Assembly: GCA_945952315.1 (NCBI GenBank)
Contig: CAMFIE010000018.1
Span: 19,723 to 83,722 of the forward strand
Reading direction: 5' to 3'
DNA: 64,000 bases
Source of the DNA: an uncultured Rhizobium sp.
GTDB taxonomy: Bacteria > Pseudomonadota > Alphaproteobacteria > Rhizobiales > Rhizobiaceae
Below are positions 31,730 through 40,638 of the stretch, piece after piece; the stretch's first letter is position 1, and each line of letters begins with the position of its first letter. The notes under the pieces are model-generated. The model had not been told where the DNA came from. It did not search any database and saw only the letters and a list, made by a program, of their open reading frames with translations. The translations under genes were made by a program, and so were the position numbers.

Positions 31730-33400
31730 TCAGGACGAAACCGGCTTGTCTTTCGATGCAAGCCAGGCATCGCGTGCGGCATGCTGTTCCGCAAGTTCTG
31801 CCTCGTCCCAATAGCCGATCAGCACCCCCTGTTCGATCAGCGGATCGAAATGCGGGAATTTTTCGTCCATCGACGTGACCCAGCCGTCAGAAACGGTGAT
31901 GCGGTTGGCAGGGGTCTGCAACCAGCGTTCCAGCGCCCGGCGAAGCGCCGCAATCACGTCGGCCTTGTCGGGATTTCCGGCACAGTCGCTGAGTTCATCC
32001 GGATCACGGGCCAGGTCGAACAGCATGTCCGGAACCTCCGGACCGCAGATCAGCTTGTGCTTGCCGTCGGTGATCATGAACAGGCGGCAATCGCTGACGG
32101 GAAGGTCGAGCGCCAGGCGCGCGCGCTCGCCGGAATAGTCATATTCGCTGACGGCGAAGGTCCGCCAGGGTCCCTGTGTCCCGTGCAGAAGCGGCAGGAT
32201 GGAGCGGCCCTCCAGCACATGCGGCTTTGCCTTTCCGCCAAGAAAATCCACGAAGGTCGGAACCATGTCGATCATTTCGACCAGTTCGCCGCACGTCGTG
32301 CCGCGCGTGGCTCCGGCCTCGGGGGAGGGGTCATAGACGATCAATGGCACCTTCACCGAGACGTCATGGAACATGTATTTTTCGCCGAGCCAGTGATCGC
32401 CGAGATAATCGCCATGGTCGGAGGTGAAGACGATCAGCGTGTTGTCGAACAGGTTGCGCTCCTCCATGAAATGGAACAGCAGGCCGAGTTGATCATCGAT
32501 CTGGCGGATCAGGCCCATATAGGCGGGGATCACCGTTTCGCGCACTTCGTCGCGGGAGAAATTGACCGAATAGCGCTCCTGCTGGAAGGCACCGAGGACG
32601 GGATGCGGGTTTTGCCGCTCCGCCTCGCTTCGAACCGGCGGCTTCACATCGGCGGCCGTGTACATGTCGTGATAGGGGGCGGGCACGATATAGGGCCAGT
32701 GCGGCTTGATGTAGGAAAGATGCGCGCACCAGCGCTCGCCTTTCGCTTCCGCCTCTTCGATGAAGCGCATGGCCCGCCGCGTCATGTAGGGCGTTTCGGA
32801 ATGCTCTTCGGGTACACGTGCGGCCTTGTCGGCATGGGCGAGCAGCCAGCCGTTGAAGTTCTCGCCATTTTCGCCCTCGCCGGAATTGGCAAAATGTTCC
32901 CAGGGGTTATCCGCCTCGAAGCCAAGATCGCGCAGATAGGCGTAATAGGCCGGGTCAGGATCGTAATCGGTGGAGGGATGCAGCCCATCGTCTCGCTCAT
33001 AGGGTTCGAAGCCGCATTGCGAGACATGCACCCCGATGATCGACTGCGGATCGATGCCGAGCCGCGCCATGCCTTCGTGATCGGCGACCATGTGGGTCTT
33101 GCCGATCAGTGCCGGGCGCACCCCGATTTCGCGCAGGTGGTCACCGAGCGTCGGCTCGCCGACGCGCAGCGGAATGCCGTTCTGGGTCGAGCCATGCGAA
33201 CGCATGTAGCGGCCGGTATAGGCACTCATGCGCGAGGGGCCGCAGACGGTGGATTGCACATAGGCATTGGTAAATCGCACGCCGCGTGCGGCCAGCGCAT
33301 CGATATTCGGCGTCTTGAGGCTCGGATGACCCGCGCAGGAGAGATAGTCGAAGCGCAGCTGATCGCACATGATGAAAAGCACGTTCTTGCGTCGGTTCAT
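31730..33400 (-). CDS. Sulfatase family hydrolase (phosphonate monoester hydrolase-like)
   Basis: A 556-residue type I sulfatase. Cys53 in VCGPSR fits C-x-P-S-R, the formylglycine motif, and metal ligands appear in MCDQLRFD, FTSDHGDYLGDH and EKYMFHD. The order GLIRQIDDQLG, DNTLIVFTSDHG, EMIDMVPT, LGGKAKPH closely follows rhizobial phosphonate monoester hydrolases, which also cleave sulfate monoesters. No signal peptide is seen, so it is cytoplasmic and acts on an imported ester. Start overlaps the stop of the permease gene by 4 bases, tying it to the NitT/TauT transporter upstream. Confidence 0.88.
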   Translation of the reverse strand: MNRRKNVLFIMCDQLRFDYLSCAGHPSLKTPNIDALAARGVRFTNAYVQSTVCGPSRMSAYTGRYMRSHGSTQNGIPLRVGEPTLGDHLREIGVRPALIGKTHMVADHEGMARLGIDPQSIIGVHVSQCGFEPYERDDGLHPSTDYDPDPAYYAYLRDLGFEADNPWEHFANSGEGENGENFNGWLLAHADKAARVPEEHSETPYMTRRAMRFIEEAEAKGERWCAHLSYIKPHWPYIVPAPYHDMYTAADVKPPVRSEAERQNPHPVLGAFQQERYSVNFSRDEVRETVIPAYMGLIRQIDDQLGLLFHFMEERNLFDNTLIVFTSDHGDYLGDHWLGEKYMFHDVSVKVPLIVYDPSPEAGATRGTTCGELVEMIDMVPTFVDFLGGKAKPHVLEGRSILPLLHGTQGPWRTFAVSEYDYSGERARLALDLPVSDCRLFMITDGKHKLICGPEVPDMLFDLARDPDELSDCAGNPDKADVIAALRRALERWLQTPANRITVSDGWVTSMDEKFPHFDPLIEQGVLIGYWDEAELAEQHAARDAWLASKDKPVSS

Positions 33401-34179
33401 GAGGTCTGTCCCCTGCCGGATGCGCCCGCGCCCTGGTAGTGCCAGAACAGCCAGCGTTTTTCGAATTCGAACACCAGACTGTTGATGATCAGCCCGGCAA
33501 GCGAGATGAAGGTGATCGCGGCAAGTCCGCCCGCGATCTGGAAGTTTTCCTGCTGCCGCTGGATGAGCACGCCGATACCGTTGGTGGCAAGCAGCATTTC
33601 GGACGTGACGCTGACGAGAAGCGCTGAGGAAACCGCCAGCCGGATACCGGTCGCGATCATCGGCAGCGATGCGGGCAGGTCGATATGCCACATGGCTTCC
33701 AGCCGGGTGAGGTTCAGCACACGGGCAACCTGATTGGCCGCCGGATGAATGGTGCGCGAGGCCTCGTAGGTATTCATCAGCAGTGGCACCGCGGCCGCAT
33801 AGGCGATGATCACGATCTTTGCGCCATCGCCGGTTCCGGCAAAGAGCATCACGATGGGCACGACGGCAGGCGGCGGCAGCGTCGCCAGCATGTCGATGGC
33901 CGGTTCGAGCAGCGCGCCCAGAAGGCGCAGACGCCCGAGCAGGATGCCGAGCGGAATGAAGATCACGGCGGCGACGACAAAGCTCACCGCGGCTCTCAGA
34001 AGCGTGTGGCCGAGTTCTCCGAGAATGGCCGGATAGAGCTTTGCGATCGACTGCGCCACCTGCAGCGGACCGGGAAAAAGCGGCGTATTGGCGCGCCAGG
34101 CGAGCACCTGCCAGATCAGGAGAAGGATGACCGGCAACACCAGCCCGTTGACATCGAAGCGGGAGCGAAGGGACTTCAT
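33397..34179 (-). CDS. NitT/TauT-type ABC transporter permease (second)
   Basis: A 260-residue permease with about six helices and an EAA loop near RVLNLTRLEAMWHIDLPASLPMI, typical of SsuC/TauC. It overlaps the first permease gene by 4 bases and the sulfatase gene by 4 bases. Nitrate/taurine/sulfonate systems usually have one permease forming a homodimer; the presence of two different ones implies a heterodimer. Confidence 0.9.
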   Translation of the reverse strand: MKSLRSRFDVNGLVLPVILLLIWQVLAWRANTPLFPGPLQVAQSIAKLYPAILGELGHTLLRAAVSFVVAAVIFIPLGILLGRLRLLGALLEPAIDMLATLPPPAVVPIVMLFAGTGDGAKIVIIAYAAAVPLLMNTYEASRTIHPAANQVARVLNLTRLEAMWHIDLPASLPMIATGIRLAVSSALLVSVTSEMLLATNGIGVLIQRQQENFQIAGGLAAITFISLAGLIINSLVFEFEKRWLFWHYQGAGASGRGQTS

Positions 34180-34955
34180 GGCGTCCGCTCCGTCATGCGG
34201 ATATGCCAGCCGGTCATCTGCCAGCGGGCGCGGTTGACCAGCCAGTTGATCAGCGCTCCGTTCAGCGCACAGACGAACATCAGCGCATAGACGTCCGGGA
34301 TTTTGGTCGCGAAGGCCTTGCGGATCAGCATGAATCCGAGCCCGTCATGTCCGGCAAGCATTTCAGAAACCACAACGGCAATCAGGCTGATTGTTGCGGC
34401 ATAGCGGATGCCCGAAAAGATTTCCGGCATGGCGGCGGGCAATTTGATCCGAAACAGAATGTCCCGGTCACTCAGCCCGAGCATCCGTCCGGTTTTCATC
34501 GGCACATCACCCGTTGCCGCAAGCGCCGCCACGCCGTTTAGGTAAGGCGGCCAGACGGTGACGAGAATGATGATGAAGGCATAGAGCTTTGCCCCGAGCC
34601 CGAGCATGAACACGGCCATCGGCACCAGTGCTGCAGGCGGGATCGGCTGTACCAGCGCTGCAATCGGCTGGAAGCCCGCGCGAAAGACCGGTGAGACATC
34701 CGAAAGGATCGCCAGCGACACGCCGATCACCACCGAACCGGCAAGCCCGATCAGCGCGCGCATCAGCGTCAGCCCGTCACCGGTCAGAAGCTCGCCGGAG
34801 AGCAGCATTGTCCAGAAGGAGGACGCAATCGCGGGAATGCCGGGAAAATACTTTTCCGGCACGAGCTGCAGCGACGCGACGATCTGCCAGACCAGCACGA
34901 TGATTAGGAAGGAGACCGGGCCGCGAAAGCGCAGCAAAAGGGTTTCAAGCGCCAT
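34176..34955 (-). CDS. NitT/TauT-type ABC transporter permease (first)
   Basis: A 259-residue permease of the same family, clearly distinct in sequence from its neighbour, with LGLSDRDILFRIKLPAAMPE as the EAA loop. It starts 3 bases after the ATPase gene stop. Together the pair forms the membrane channel for the substrate supplied by the binding protein at 35841-36824. Confidence 0.9.
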   Translation of the reverse strand: MALETLLLRFRGPVSFLIIVLVWQIVASLQLVPEKYFPGIPAIASSFWTMLLSGELLTGDGLTLMRALIGLAGSVVIGVSLAILSDVSPVFRAGFQPIAALVQPIPPAALVPMAVFMLGLGAKLYAFIIILVTVWPPYLNGVAALAATGDVPMKTGRMLGLSDRDILFRIKLPAAMPEIFSGIRYAATISLIAVVVSEMLAGHDGLGFMLIRKAFATKIPDVYALMFVCALNGALINWLVNRARWQMTGWHIRMTERTP

Positions 34956-34958
34956 GGC

Positions 34959-35759
34959 TCACGCCTTTTCCGCAAGCGGGACTTCTGCCCGGAACCGGCG
35001 GATGGCGGCCATCACATCATGCCGGATCTCGAGGAAGCGCGGGTCCTCCCGGGTGGTGATCTGGTCGCGCCGGGTGCCGAGATCGACCGGAATTTCGTGG
35101 TCGACACGCGTCGGCCTGCGGGTCAGCACCACCACGCGGTCTGCCATATAGACGGCCTCATCCACATCATGGGTGACGAGAATGCAGGTCTGGTTGAAAC
35201 GGGCGGCAAGCTCCAGCAGCAGATCCTGCATGTCCGCACGGGTCTGGGCATCGACGGCGGCGAGCGGTTCGTCGAGGAGGAGCAGCTCGCTTTCGGCCGC
35301 AAGGCCGCGGGCAATCGCCACCCGCTGCTGCATGCCGCCGGACAGTTGCCAGGGATAATGGGCATCAAAGCCCTTGAGGCCGACCGCGTCCATCAGCTCC
35401 AGCCCGCGCCGCCGCTTGTCGGCGCGGCTCATGGAGGGATTGCGGATCATGCCGAACAGGATGTTGTCGAGATTGGTTTTCCAGGGGAACAGCGAGCGCG
35501 AATAATCCTGGAACACCACGGAAATACCCGGCGACGGCCCGTTGAGCGGGGTGCCTTGAAACAGGATGGAACCGGAATCCGGCTTCATCAGGCCTGCCAG
35601 TGCCATCAGAAGCGTGGTCTTGCCGCAGCCGGACGGTCCGACAATCGAGACGAATTCACCTTTCGAAACCGAAAAGCTGATCCCGTCCAGAATGCGCAGG
35701 GCTTTTGCGCCCGAGCCATAGGCTTTCGCCAGCTCTCTCGCATCGAGCAGCCGATCCAT
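34959..35759 (-). CDS. NitT/TauT-type ABC transporter ATP-binding protein
   Basis: A 266-residue ATPase with Walker A GPSGCGKTT, Q-loop VFQDYSRSLFPW, signature LSGGMQQR and Walker B LLLLDEPLAAVD; the QDYS-LFPW stretch is typical of SsuB/TauB-class proteins. ATG 35759 has GGAGGG in front. It follows the binding-protein gene after an 81-base gap that holds a hairpin. Confidence 0.92.
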   Translation of the reverse strand: MDRLLDARELAKAYGSGAKALRILDGISFSVSKGEFVSIVGPSGCGKTTLLMALAGLMKPDSGSILFQGTPLNGPSPGISVVFQDYSRSLFPWKTNLDNILFGMIRNPSMSRADKRRRGLELMDAVGLKGFDAHYPWQLSGGMQQRVAIARGLAAESELLLLDEPLAAVDAQTRADMQDLLLELAARFNQTCILVTHDVDEAVYMADRVVVLTRRPTRVDHEIPVDLGTRRDQITTREDPRFLEIRHDVMAAIRRFRAEVPLAEKA

Positions 35760-35785
35760 TTTACCCTCCCTCATGCCGCCCGCCT

Positions 35786-35811
35786 GTCCGGTGCCGCAAT
35801 GGTCACCGGAC
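35786..35811 (-). other. Intercistronic hairpin after the binding-protein gene
   Basis: A perfect 8-base inverted repeat GTCCGGTG (35786-35793) and CACCGGAC (35804-35811) with a 10-base loop lies between the binding-protein stop and the ATPase start. No T tract follows on the minus strand, so RNA stabilisation of the upstream message is likelier than full termination. Confidence 0.6.
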
Positions 35812-35840
35812 GTTTGGCAGATGCCTGACTGTCTCTTTCG

Positions 35841-36824
35841 TCATTCGGCCAGATTGTCGACCATGTCGTCGGCCTTGACCGGATCGGCGACCATGCCTGT
35901 CGCATGCATGGAATCGAGCAGTTTCTGCACGTCGGCGTTGGAGATCGCCATGCTTTCGCGCACGATCGGCAGGTTGAAGCTCTTTGCCGTATCCACCGTC
36001 AGGCCAAGGAATTCCACGGCCGCCGCCTCTTCCTTTGCCCGGTCGGCAAGCATGGCCTTGCGGGCCTGATCGGTGACCGCGATGAACTTTTTCAACGCAT
36101 CGCGATTGGCGGCGAGATAGTCGTCGCTTGCGAAGATCACGTCGTTGATCACCGGCTCCTTCTCGTCGGCAAGCATGCCTTGGGCAATCACGGTCGCACC
36201 GATCTTGGCATTGGCGGAAATCGAGGCATAGAAGGGATTGATGGTGCAGGCCGCATCGATGCTGGCCTGTTCAAGGGCTGCTTCCTGCTGCGGGAAGGGC
36301 AGCACGACCGGCTCCGCTTCCTCGAACTTGATGTTGGCCTTCATCATATGGTCACGCCAGGCGAGCTCACACAGACCGCCATTGGCATTGAAGGAAATCT
36401 TTTTGCCCTTCACGCCTTCGAGGCTGGTGATGCCGGAGGCCTTGGACGCGACAAGCCAGATGAATTTCTTGTCCGGATCGACTTCATGGCCAAGCGCTGC
36501 CACCATCTTAACATTGACGCCGTTGAGGCGGGCATTGATCGGCGGCACGGGGGCGGCATAGCCGATATCGGCTGAACCGGACGCAATCGCGGCGACGACG
36601 GCAGGGCCGCCCTGCACTTCGGTGAGTTCGAGATCGATGCCGGCCTTCTCGTAGTCGCCAGCCTTCTTGGCCGCCATGATCGGCAGCATGCTGTCGGCAA
36701 GGAGATAGGCGAAGCGGAGCTTGACCATATCGGCCGCACCGGCAGATCCGGTCTGAAGTCCGAGCGCGAGTAGGGCTGCTGGCAGCAGCATGGAAGAAGT
36801 CTTGAGCATGGCTTTAAACTGCAT
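35841..36824 (-). CDS. NitT/TauT-type ABC transporter substrate-binding protein
   Basis: A 327-residue periplasmic protein with a Sec signal (cleaved near SAGAA, about residue 30). The mature part matches the NMT1/SsuA-like fold: LRFAYLLADSMLPIMAAKKAGDYE at the start, GGPAVVAAIASGSADIGYA forming the ligand loop, and SLEGVKGKKISF. Such proteins bind sulfonates, sulfate esters, nitrate or pyrimidine precursors; the linked sulfatase argues for a sulfate or phosphonate ester. GGGGAA precedes the start. Divergent from a MarR gene. Confidence 0.9.
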   Translation of the reverse strand: MQFKAMLKTSSMLLPAALLALGLQTGSAGAADMVKLRFAYLLADSMLPIMAAKKAGDYEKAGIDLELTEVQGGPAVVAAIASGSADIGYAAPVPPINARLNGVNVKMVAALGHEVDPDKKFIWLVASKASGITSLEGVKGKKISFNANGGLCELAWRDHMMKANIKFEEAEPVVLPFPQQEAALEQASIDAACTINPFYASISANAKIGATVIAQGMLADEKEPVINDVIFASDDYLAANRDALKKFIAVTDQARKAMLADRAKEEAAAVEFLGLTVDTAKSFNLPIVRESMAISNADVQKLLDSMHATGMVADPVKADDMVDNLAE

Positions 36825-36917
36825 TGTCGTTCCCCTGTTCTGGATCTGTCATGCGCCCGCTTGCGAGGCTGCATCGTTTCATGCGACCTAGTTGCGAGCA
36901 AAATCTGCGGGAAATGC

Positions 36918-36953
36918 TTGACAATGTCAAATATAAATTTGCCCAATGGCAAA
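36918..36953. promoter_or_regulatory. Two adjacent inverted repeats in divergent transporter/MarR spacer
   Basis: TTGACAATGTCAA (36918-36930) is an odd palindrome containing -35-like TTGACA on both strands, and TTTGCC-CAAT-GGCAAA (36938-36953) is a perfect 6-4-6 repeat ending at the base before ATG 36954. They are spaced about two helical turns apart and lie about 100 bases before the binding-protein gene, so a MarR dimer could control both divergent genes. Confidence 0.6.
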
Positions 36954-37424
36954 ATGGATGGTCTGGGTCCGACGCCCTCGCCCTGGACGGAACCGAAAGA
37001 CATCACGGATCTGTTCTCCTACCGGCTTGCCTATCTGGTGCGTCTGAATGACCGGCACGCGCAGACGGTGCTGATCGAGCAATACGGGCTGACGCTGGTG
37101 GAGTGGCGTACGCTGGCCACGATCCGCTTTCTGGAGCGCCCGTCGCTGCGGCATCTCGCCCGCACCACCCAGCAGGATGAAGGCCAGCTCAGCCGCTATG
37201 TAACCGGCCTGATCAAGCGCGACCTGCTGGCAAAAAATGTCAGCGAACAGGACCAGCGCGTGGTGGAACTGACCCTGACCGAAAAGGGCGAGGCCCTGCA
37301 CCGGGATGTGATGCTCTTTGCCTGGAAGCTCAACCAGGACATGTTCACAGATTTCAACGAGGCGGAACAGCAACAGCTCTTCCTGCTGCTGGACAAGCTG
37401 TTCAACGCGGTGAGCCGGTTTTGA
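36954..37424 (+). CDS. MarR family transcriptional regulator
   Basis: A 156-residue single-domain MarR protein with the winged helix RPSLRHLARTTQQDEGQLSRYV (split by function) and wing KNVSEQDQRVVELTLT. It is divergent from the NitT/TauT transporter and sulfatase operon and likely its repressor. The start is uncertain: ATG 36954 directly follows a palindrome and has no ribosome site, while ATG 36924 would put both palindromes inside the coding region. The later start was chosen because operators are normally outside the gene. Confidence 0.8.
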   Translation: MDGLGPTPSPWTEPKDITDLFSYRLAYLVRLNDRHAQTVLIEQYGLTLVEWRTLATIRFLERPSLRHLARTTQQDEGQLSRYVTGLIKRDLLAKNVSEQDQRVVELTLTEKGEALHRDVMLFAWKLNQDMFTDFNEAEQQQLFLLLDKLFNAVSRF

Positions 37425-37483
37425 GCGCAGGGTATATCCGGCTCCCGTCTGACCCGGGAAAGAGGGAAAATCCGGCTTGAATT

Positions 37484-37497
37484 TGCAAGCGATTGCA
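37484..37497. promoter_or_regulatory. LacI-type operator upstream of the lacI-like gene
   Basis: TGCAAGCGATTGCA is a LacI/GalR-family operator (inverted TGCAA halves around a central CG) 63 bases before the regulator's GTG. It shares 11 bases plus symmetry with the operator at 41790-41809 in the iol intergenic region, so the regulator probably controls itself and the inositol genes. Confidence 0.7.
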
Positions 37498-37559
37498 GTT
37501 TTCTTGTTCAGGAGCGGTCCCGCAAACGGGTCCGGTTGCGACAAGCGGTGGAGTAGGAT

Positions 37560-38567
37560 GTGCCGGTAACCCTGAATGATGTAGCGGCTCTGGCGGGTGT
37601 TTCGGCTTCTGCGGTGTCGCGAACCTTCACCGAGGGGGCTTCCGTTTCCCGCAAGACGCGGGAAAAGGTGGAAAAGGCCGCGCGTGAGCTTGGCTATACG
37701 CCGAGTGCGCTTGCCTCGGCACTGAGCACCGGACGCACAAAGCTGATCGGACTTGTCTCGAACAATTTCCACAACCCGATCTTCCTGCAGGTCTTCGATC
37801 TTTTCACCCGGCTGCTGCAGGAGCGTGGTTTGCGCCCGCTGCTTGTCAATCTCTCCGGCGAAACCGACCCGGCCCATTCCCTGCGCATGCTGCGGCAATA
37901 TTCGGTGGACGGCGTGATCGTGGCCTCCTCCACCCTGCCGCCGCAGTTTTCCGAAGCGTTCAAGCATGCCGGTATTCCGGTCGTGCATTCCTTCGGGCGA
38001 TGGTCCGCCTCGCCAACGGTCAATGTGGTCGGGATCGACAATGTCACCGGCGGGCGGATTGCGGCGGAGGCGCTGATTGCGCGGGGATACCGGAAGGTGG
38101 CTTTTCTCGGGGGGCCGGAACAGGCAACCTCCACCATCGACCGCCGCGCAGGTTTTTTCGAGGTCATCCGTGCCCAACCCGGCATGACCTATTCGGAAAG
38201 CTTTGCAAGCGCCTATTCCTTCGAGGCGGGACGCGCGGAAATGATGCGCTTGCTTGCGGCCGGGCCTTTGTCCGAAGCCTATTTCTGCGGCGATGACGTG
38301 CTTTCGATTGGTGTGATGAGTGCCTTGCAGGAGGCTGGCAAGCGCATTCCGGACGATGTCGGGCTGCTCGGCCTCAACAATATGGAGATTTCCGGCTGGC
38401 AGAATATCGCGCTCACCACGATCAATCTGCCGCTCAAGGAAATCATCCAGTCCTCGATCGAACTGGTGATTTCCCTGATGGAGGACCCGGAGCGGCTGCC
38501 TGAAGCACGGATTTTTCCATGCCATCTGGTGGAGCGCAATTCCTTGCGCCCCATCCTGCTGAAATGA
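37560..38567 (+). CDS. LacI family transcriptional regulator, predicted inositol regulator
   Basis: A 335-residue regulator: N-terminal LacI HTH (DVAALAGVSASAVSR) and hinge SALASALSTGRT, then a periplasmic-binding-protein-like effector domain (KLIGLVSNNFHNPIF, VDGVIVASST, GRIAAEALIARGYRKVAFLGG). Start is GTG 37560 with GGAG before it. It is convergent with the Gfo/Idh/MocA gene (1 base between stops). The matching operators at 37484 and 41790 identify the iol genes as its likely regulon; rhizobial IolR described so far is RpiR-type, so this would be a different solution. Confidence 0.9.
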   Translation: MPVTLNDVAALAGVSASAVSRTFTEGASVSRKTREKVEKAARELGYTPSALASALSTGRTKLIGLVSNNFHNPIFLQVFDLFTRLLQERGLRPLLVNLSGETDPAHSLRMLRQYSVDGVIVASSTLPPQFSEAFKHAGIPVVHSFGRWSASPTVNVVGIDNVTGGRIAAEALIARGYRKVAFLGGPEQATSTIDRRAGFFEVIRAQPGMTYSESFASAYSFEAGRAEMMRLLAAGPLSEAYFCGDDVLSIGVMSALQEAGKRIPDDVGLLGLNNMEISGWQNIALTTINLPLKEIIQSSIELVISLMEDPERLPEARIFPCHLVERNSLRPILLK

Positions 38568-38568
38568 A

Positions 38569-39702
38569 TTAGCGCAGGCTTGGCGGACGGGCATCCACCC
38601 AGGCGCCATTCTGCTTTGCGGAACTGACGGCGGCGTGCACGGCGGCCATCGAGCGCAGGCCGTCGATTGCCTTTGGCAGGCCGGATCGGGTCTCGCCCCG
38701 GATTGCGGCTGCGAGATCCACATAGATATTGGCAACCGCAAGCGGAAACCCTTCCGGATGGGCGATTGCCACGCGGCTGAGGCGCGATGCCTCGTCCGAG
38801 AGGCCCGACTCGCCCTTTTCCATGATCTGCGTGCGACCACCGACCGGCGTGTAATAGACCTGGTTCGGCTGCTCGGACGCCCAGCGCAGACCGCCGGTTT
38901 CGCCGAAAATCTGGATATCGAAGCCATGCTGGCGGCCAATCGCAACCGATGAGGTCCAGAGACGGCCGACGGTGCCGCCTTCCATACGGAAGTTGACCAT
39001 CGCATCATCTTCCAGCGCCCGGCTCGAAATGGTCGAGGCGAAATCGGCCGACAGGGTTCTCACCTCGTCGCCGGTGACGAACGAGGCCATGTGCAGGGCA
39101 TGGATGCCGCAATCGGCAAACTGCCCGGAAATCCCCGCCATCGCCGGATCATAGCGCCAGCGCACGCGCGGATTGTCGGCATCGGCCGCATTGCCATGGT
39201 GGCCATGGCTGAAATTCGCGACCACCAGCCGCACCTTGCCGATCTGGCCGGTTGCCACCATCTGGCGCATTTCGCGCACCATCGGATAGGCGCTGTAGCA
39301 ATAGTTGACGGCGCAGATGCGGCCGGCCTTTGCCGCGACCTTCACGATTTCCTCGCCTTCCTCCACCGTCATGGTCATCGGCTTTTCGCAAAGCACGTGA
39401 AAGCCGGATTCGAGAAAAGCCTTGGTGATTTCGAAATGGGTGGAATTCGGCGTCGCCACGGTAACGAGATCGATCCGGTCAGCCCGGTTGCGTTCGCCCG
39501 CAAGCATTTCCTTCCAGTCGCCATAGGCCCGGTCATCCGCGCAGCCAAGGCGGCGGGCATAGTCGCGGCCCTTGTCCGGGTTCACATCCGGGGCGGCTGC
39601 GGCAAGATTAAACAGGCCGTCCGCTTGCGCGCCCAGCCGGTGTGCTGGGCCGATCTGGCTTCCTTCGCCGCCACCGATCAGGCCCCAGTTCAGTTTGGTC
39701 AT
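38569..39702 (-). CDS. Gfo/Idh/MocA family oxidoreductase
   Basis: A 377-residue NAD(P)-dependent dehydrogenase: Rossmann start NWGLIGGGEGSQIG, the ATPNSTH region, and the CEKPMTMT signature carrying the catalytic lysine. The C-terminal beta sheet domain holds the DCGIHALHMA motif. In an inositol cluster it could oxidise scyllo- or another inositol isomer or an inosose. It is the last gene of the minus-strand iol group and overlaps nothing; GAGGAG precedes ATG 39702 and the stop of the previous gene lies 11 bases away. Confidence 0.88.
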   Translation of the reverse strand: MTKLNWGLIGGGEGSQIGPAHRLGAQADGLFNLAAAAPDVNPDKGRDYARRLGCADDRAYGDWKEMLAGERNRADRIDLVTVATPNSTHFEITKAFLESGFHVLCEKPMTMTVEEGEEIVKVAAKAGRICAVNYCYSAYPMVREMRQMVATGQIGKVRLVVANFSHGHHGNAADADNPRVRWRYDPAMAGISGQFADCGIHALHMASFVTGDEVRTLSADFASTISSRALEDDAMVNFRMEGGTVGRLWTSSVAIGRQHGFDIQIFGETGGLRWASEQPNQVYYTPVGGRTQIMEKGESGLSDEASRLSRVAIAHPEGFPLAVANIYVDLAAAIRGETRSGLPKAIDGLRSMAAVHAAVSSAKQNGAWVDARPPSLR

Positions 39703-39713
39703 CTCAGCGCTCC

Positions 39714-40607
39714 TCAATTGAATCCGATTGATTCGAGATAGGTCCGGTTGGCAATGGCATCATCCTTCGGCCGGACGTCAAGGGTCGGATCGCAATCCTG
39801 TTCCACCGTGCACCAGCCTTCGAAACCATGGTCAAGAAGCACCTGCCGAACAGCGGGAAAATCCACCATGCCCTTGCCGAGATTGCAGAAGATGCCCTGA
39901 CCGCACGCATCGTAGAAACCGGTCCGTTTGCTCACGACATCGGCGCGTATGGCGGGATCAATATCCTTGAAATGCATGTAGGAAATGCGGGGCATATGAC
40001 GTTTCATGAAGGCCACCGGATCAAATCCGGCATAGGCGTGGTGGCCGGTATCGAAGCAGATCTTCAGGATGTCCGGATCCACTTCCGCAAGCAGCCGCTC
40101 CAGCTCCGGCTCGAAATCCATGAAGCCTGCCGCATGGGCATGGATACCGACTGTCAGGCCATAGTCCTCGGTGCCCATCCGGGCGATCCGGGCAATGCGG
40201 TCGCGAAAGGCGCGCCATTCCTCCGGCCCCATCTGTTCGGCCTCGTTTGCCCGGCCGGCGGTCGGCGCCCGGCGCGGCGAAATGCTGTCGATCAGCACCA
40301 GATGGCGTGCGCCATGGGCAACAAGCGCCTTGCAGGTGCGGATCGCCGCATCTTCCACATCCGCCCATTGGGCCGGATCATGAAACGGGCGAAACACGAC
40401 GCCGCCAATCAGCGTCAGGTCGTGTTCGGCAAGCGCGTCGCCAAGTTCTGCGGGGTCTTCCGGCATAAAGCCGATAGGGCCAAGCTCGATCCCCTTGTAA
40501 CCGGCTGCCGCACATTCCGAAAGCACGGTGCGCCAGTGGGGATTTCGGGGATCGGCGGCAAATTCCACGCCCCAGGAACAGGGGGCGTTACCAATACGGA
40601 TCGTCAT
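39714..40607 (-). CDS. IolE-like inosose dehydratase / sugar-phosphate isomerase-epimerase family
   Basis: A 297-residue TIM-barrel protein of the xylose-isomerase-like superfamily. Metal-binding residues appear in GIHAHAAGF, ICFDTGHHAYAG, YMHFKDID and CTVEQDCD. The N-terminal IGNAPCSWGVEF is typical of IolE/IolI-type members. In the neighbourhood of iolD, iolC, iolB and an iolG-like gene it most likely dehydrates 2-keto-myo-inositol (inosose), a step otherwise missing here. IolH or an inosose isomerase is an alternative. Confidence 0.8.
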   Translation of the reverse strand: MTIRIGNAPCSWGVEFAADPRNPHWRTVLSECAAAGYKGIELGPIGFMPEDPAELGDALAEHDLTLIGGVVFRPFHDPAQWADVEDAAIRTCKALVAHGARHLVLIDSISPRRAPTAGRANEAEQMGPEEWRAFRDRIARIARMGTEDYGLTVGIHAHAAGFMDFEPELERLLAEVDPDILKICFDTGHHAYAGFDPVAFMKRHMPRISYMHFKDIDPAIRADVVSKRTGFYDACGQGIFCNLGKGMVDFPAVRQVLLDHGFEGWCTVEQDCDPTLDVRPKDDAIANRTYLESIGFN

Positions 40608-40638
40608 GAGACAGGTCCTTGTCGAGAGGGTTGAATGT

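Noticed and set aside
31517..33439. Plus-strand open frame across the sulfatase gene
   Set aside because: The sulfatase on the minus strand has all active-site motifs; this frame has none.
36927..39008. Minus-strand open frame spanning the MarR and LacI genes
   Set aside because: Crosses two real genes and an operator; no motif and implausible composition.
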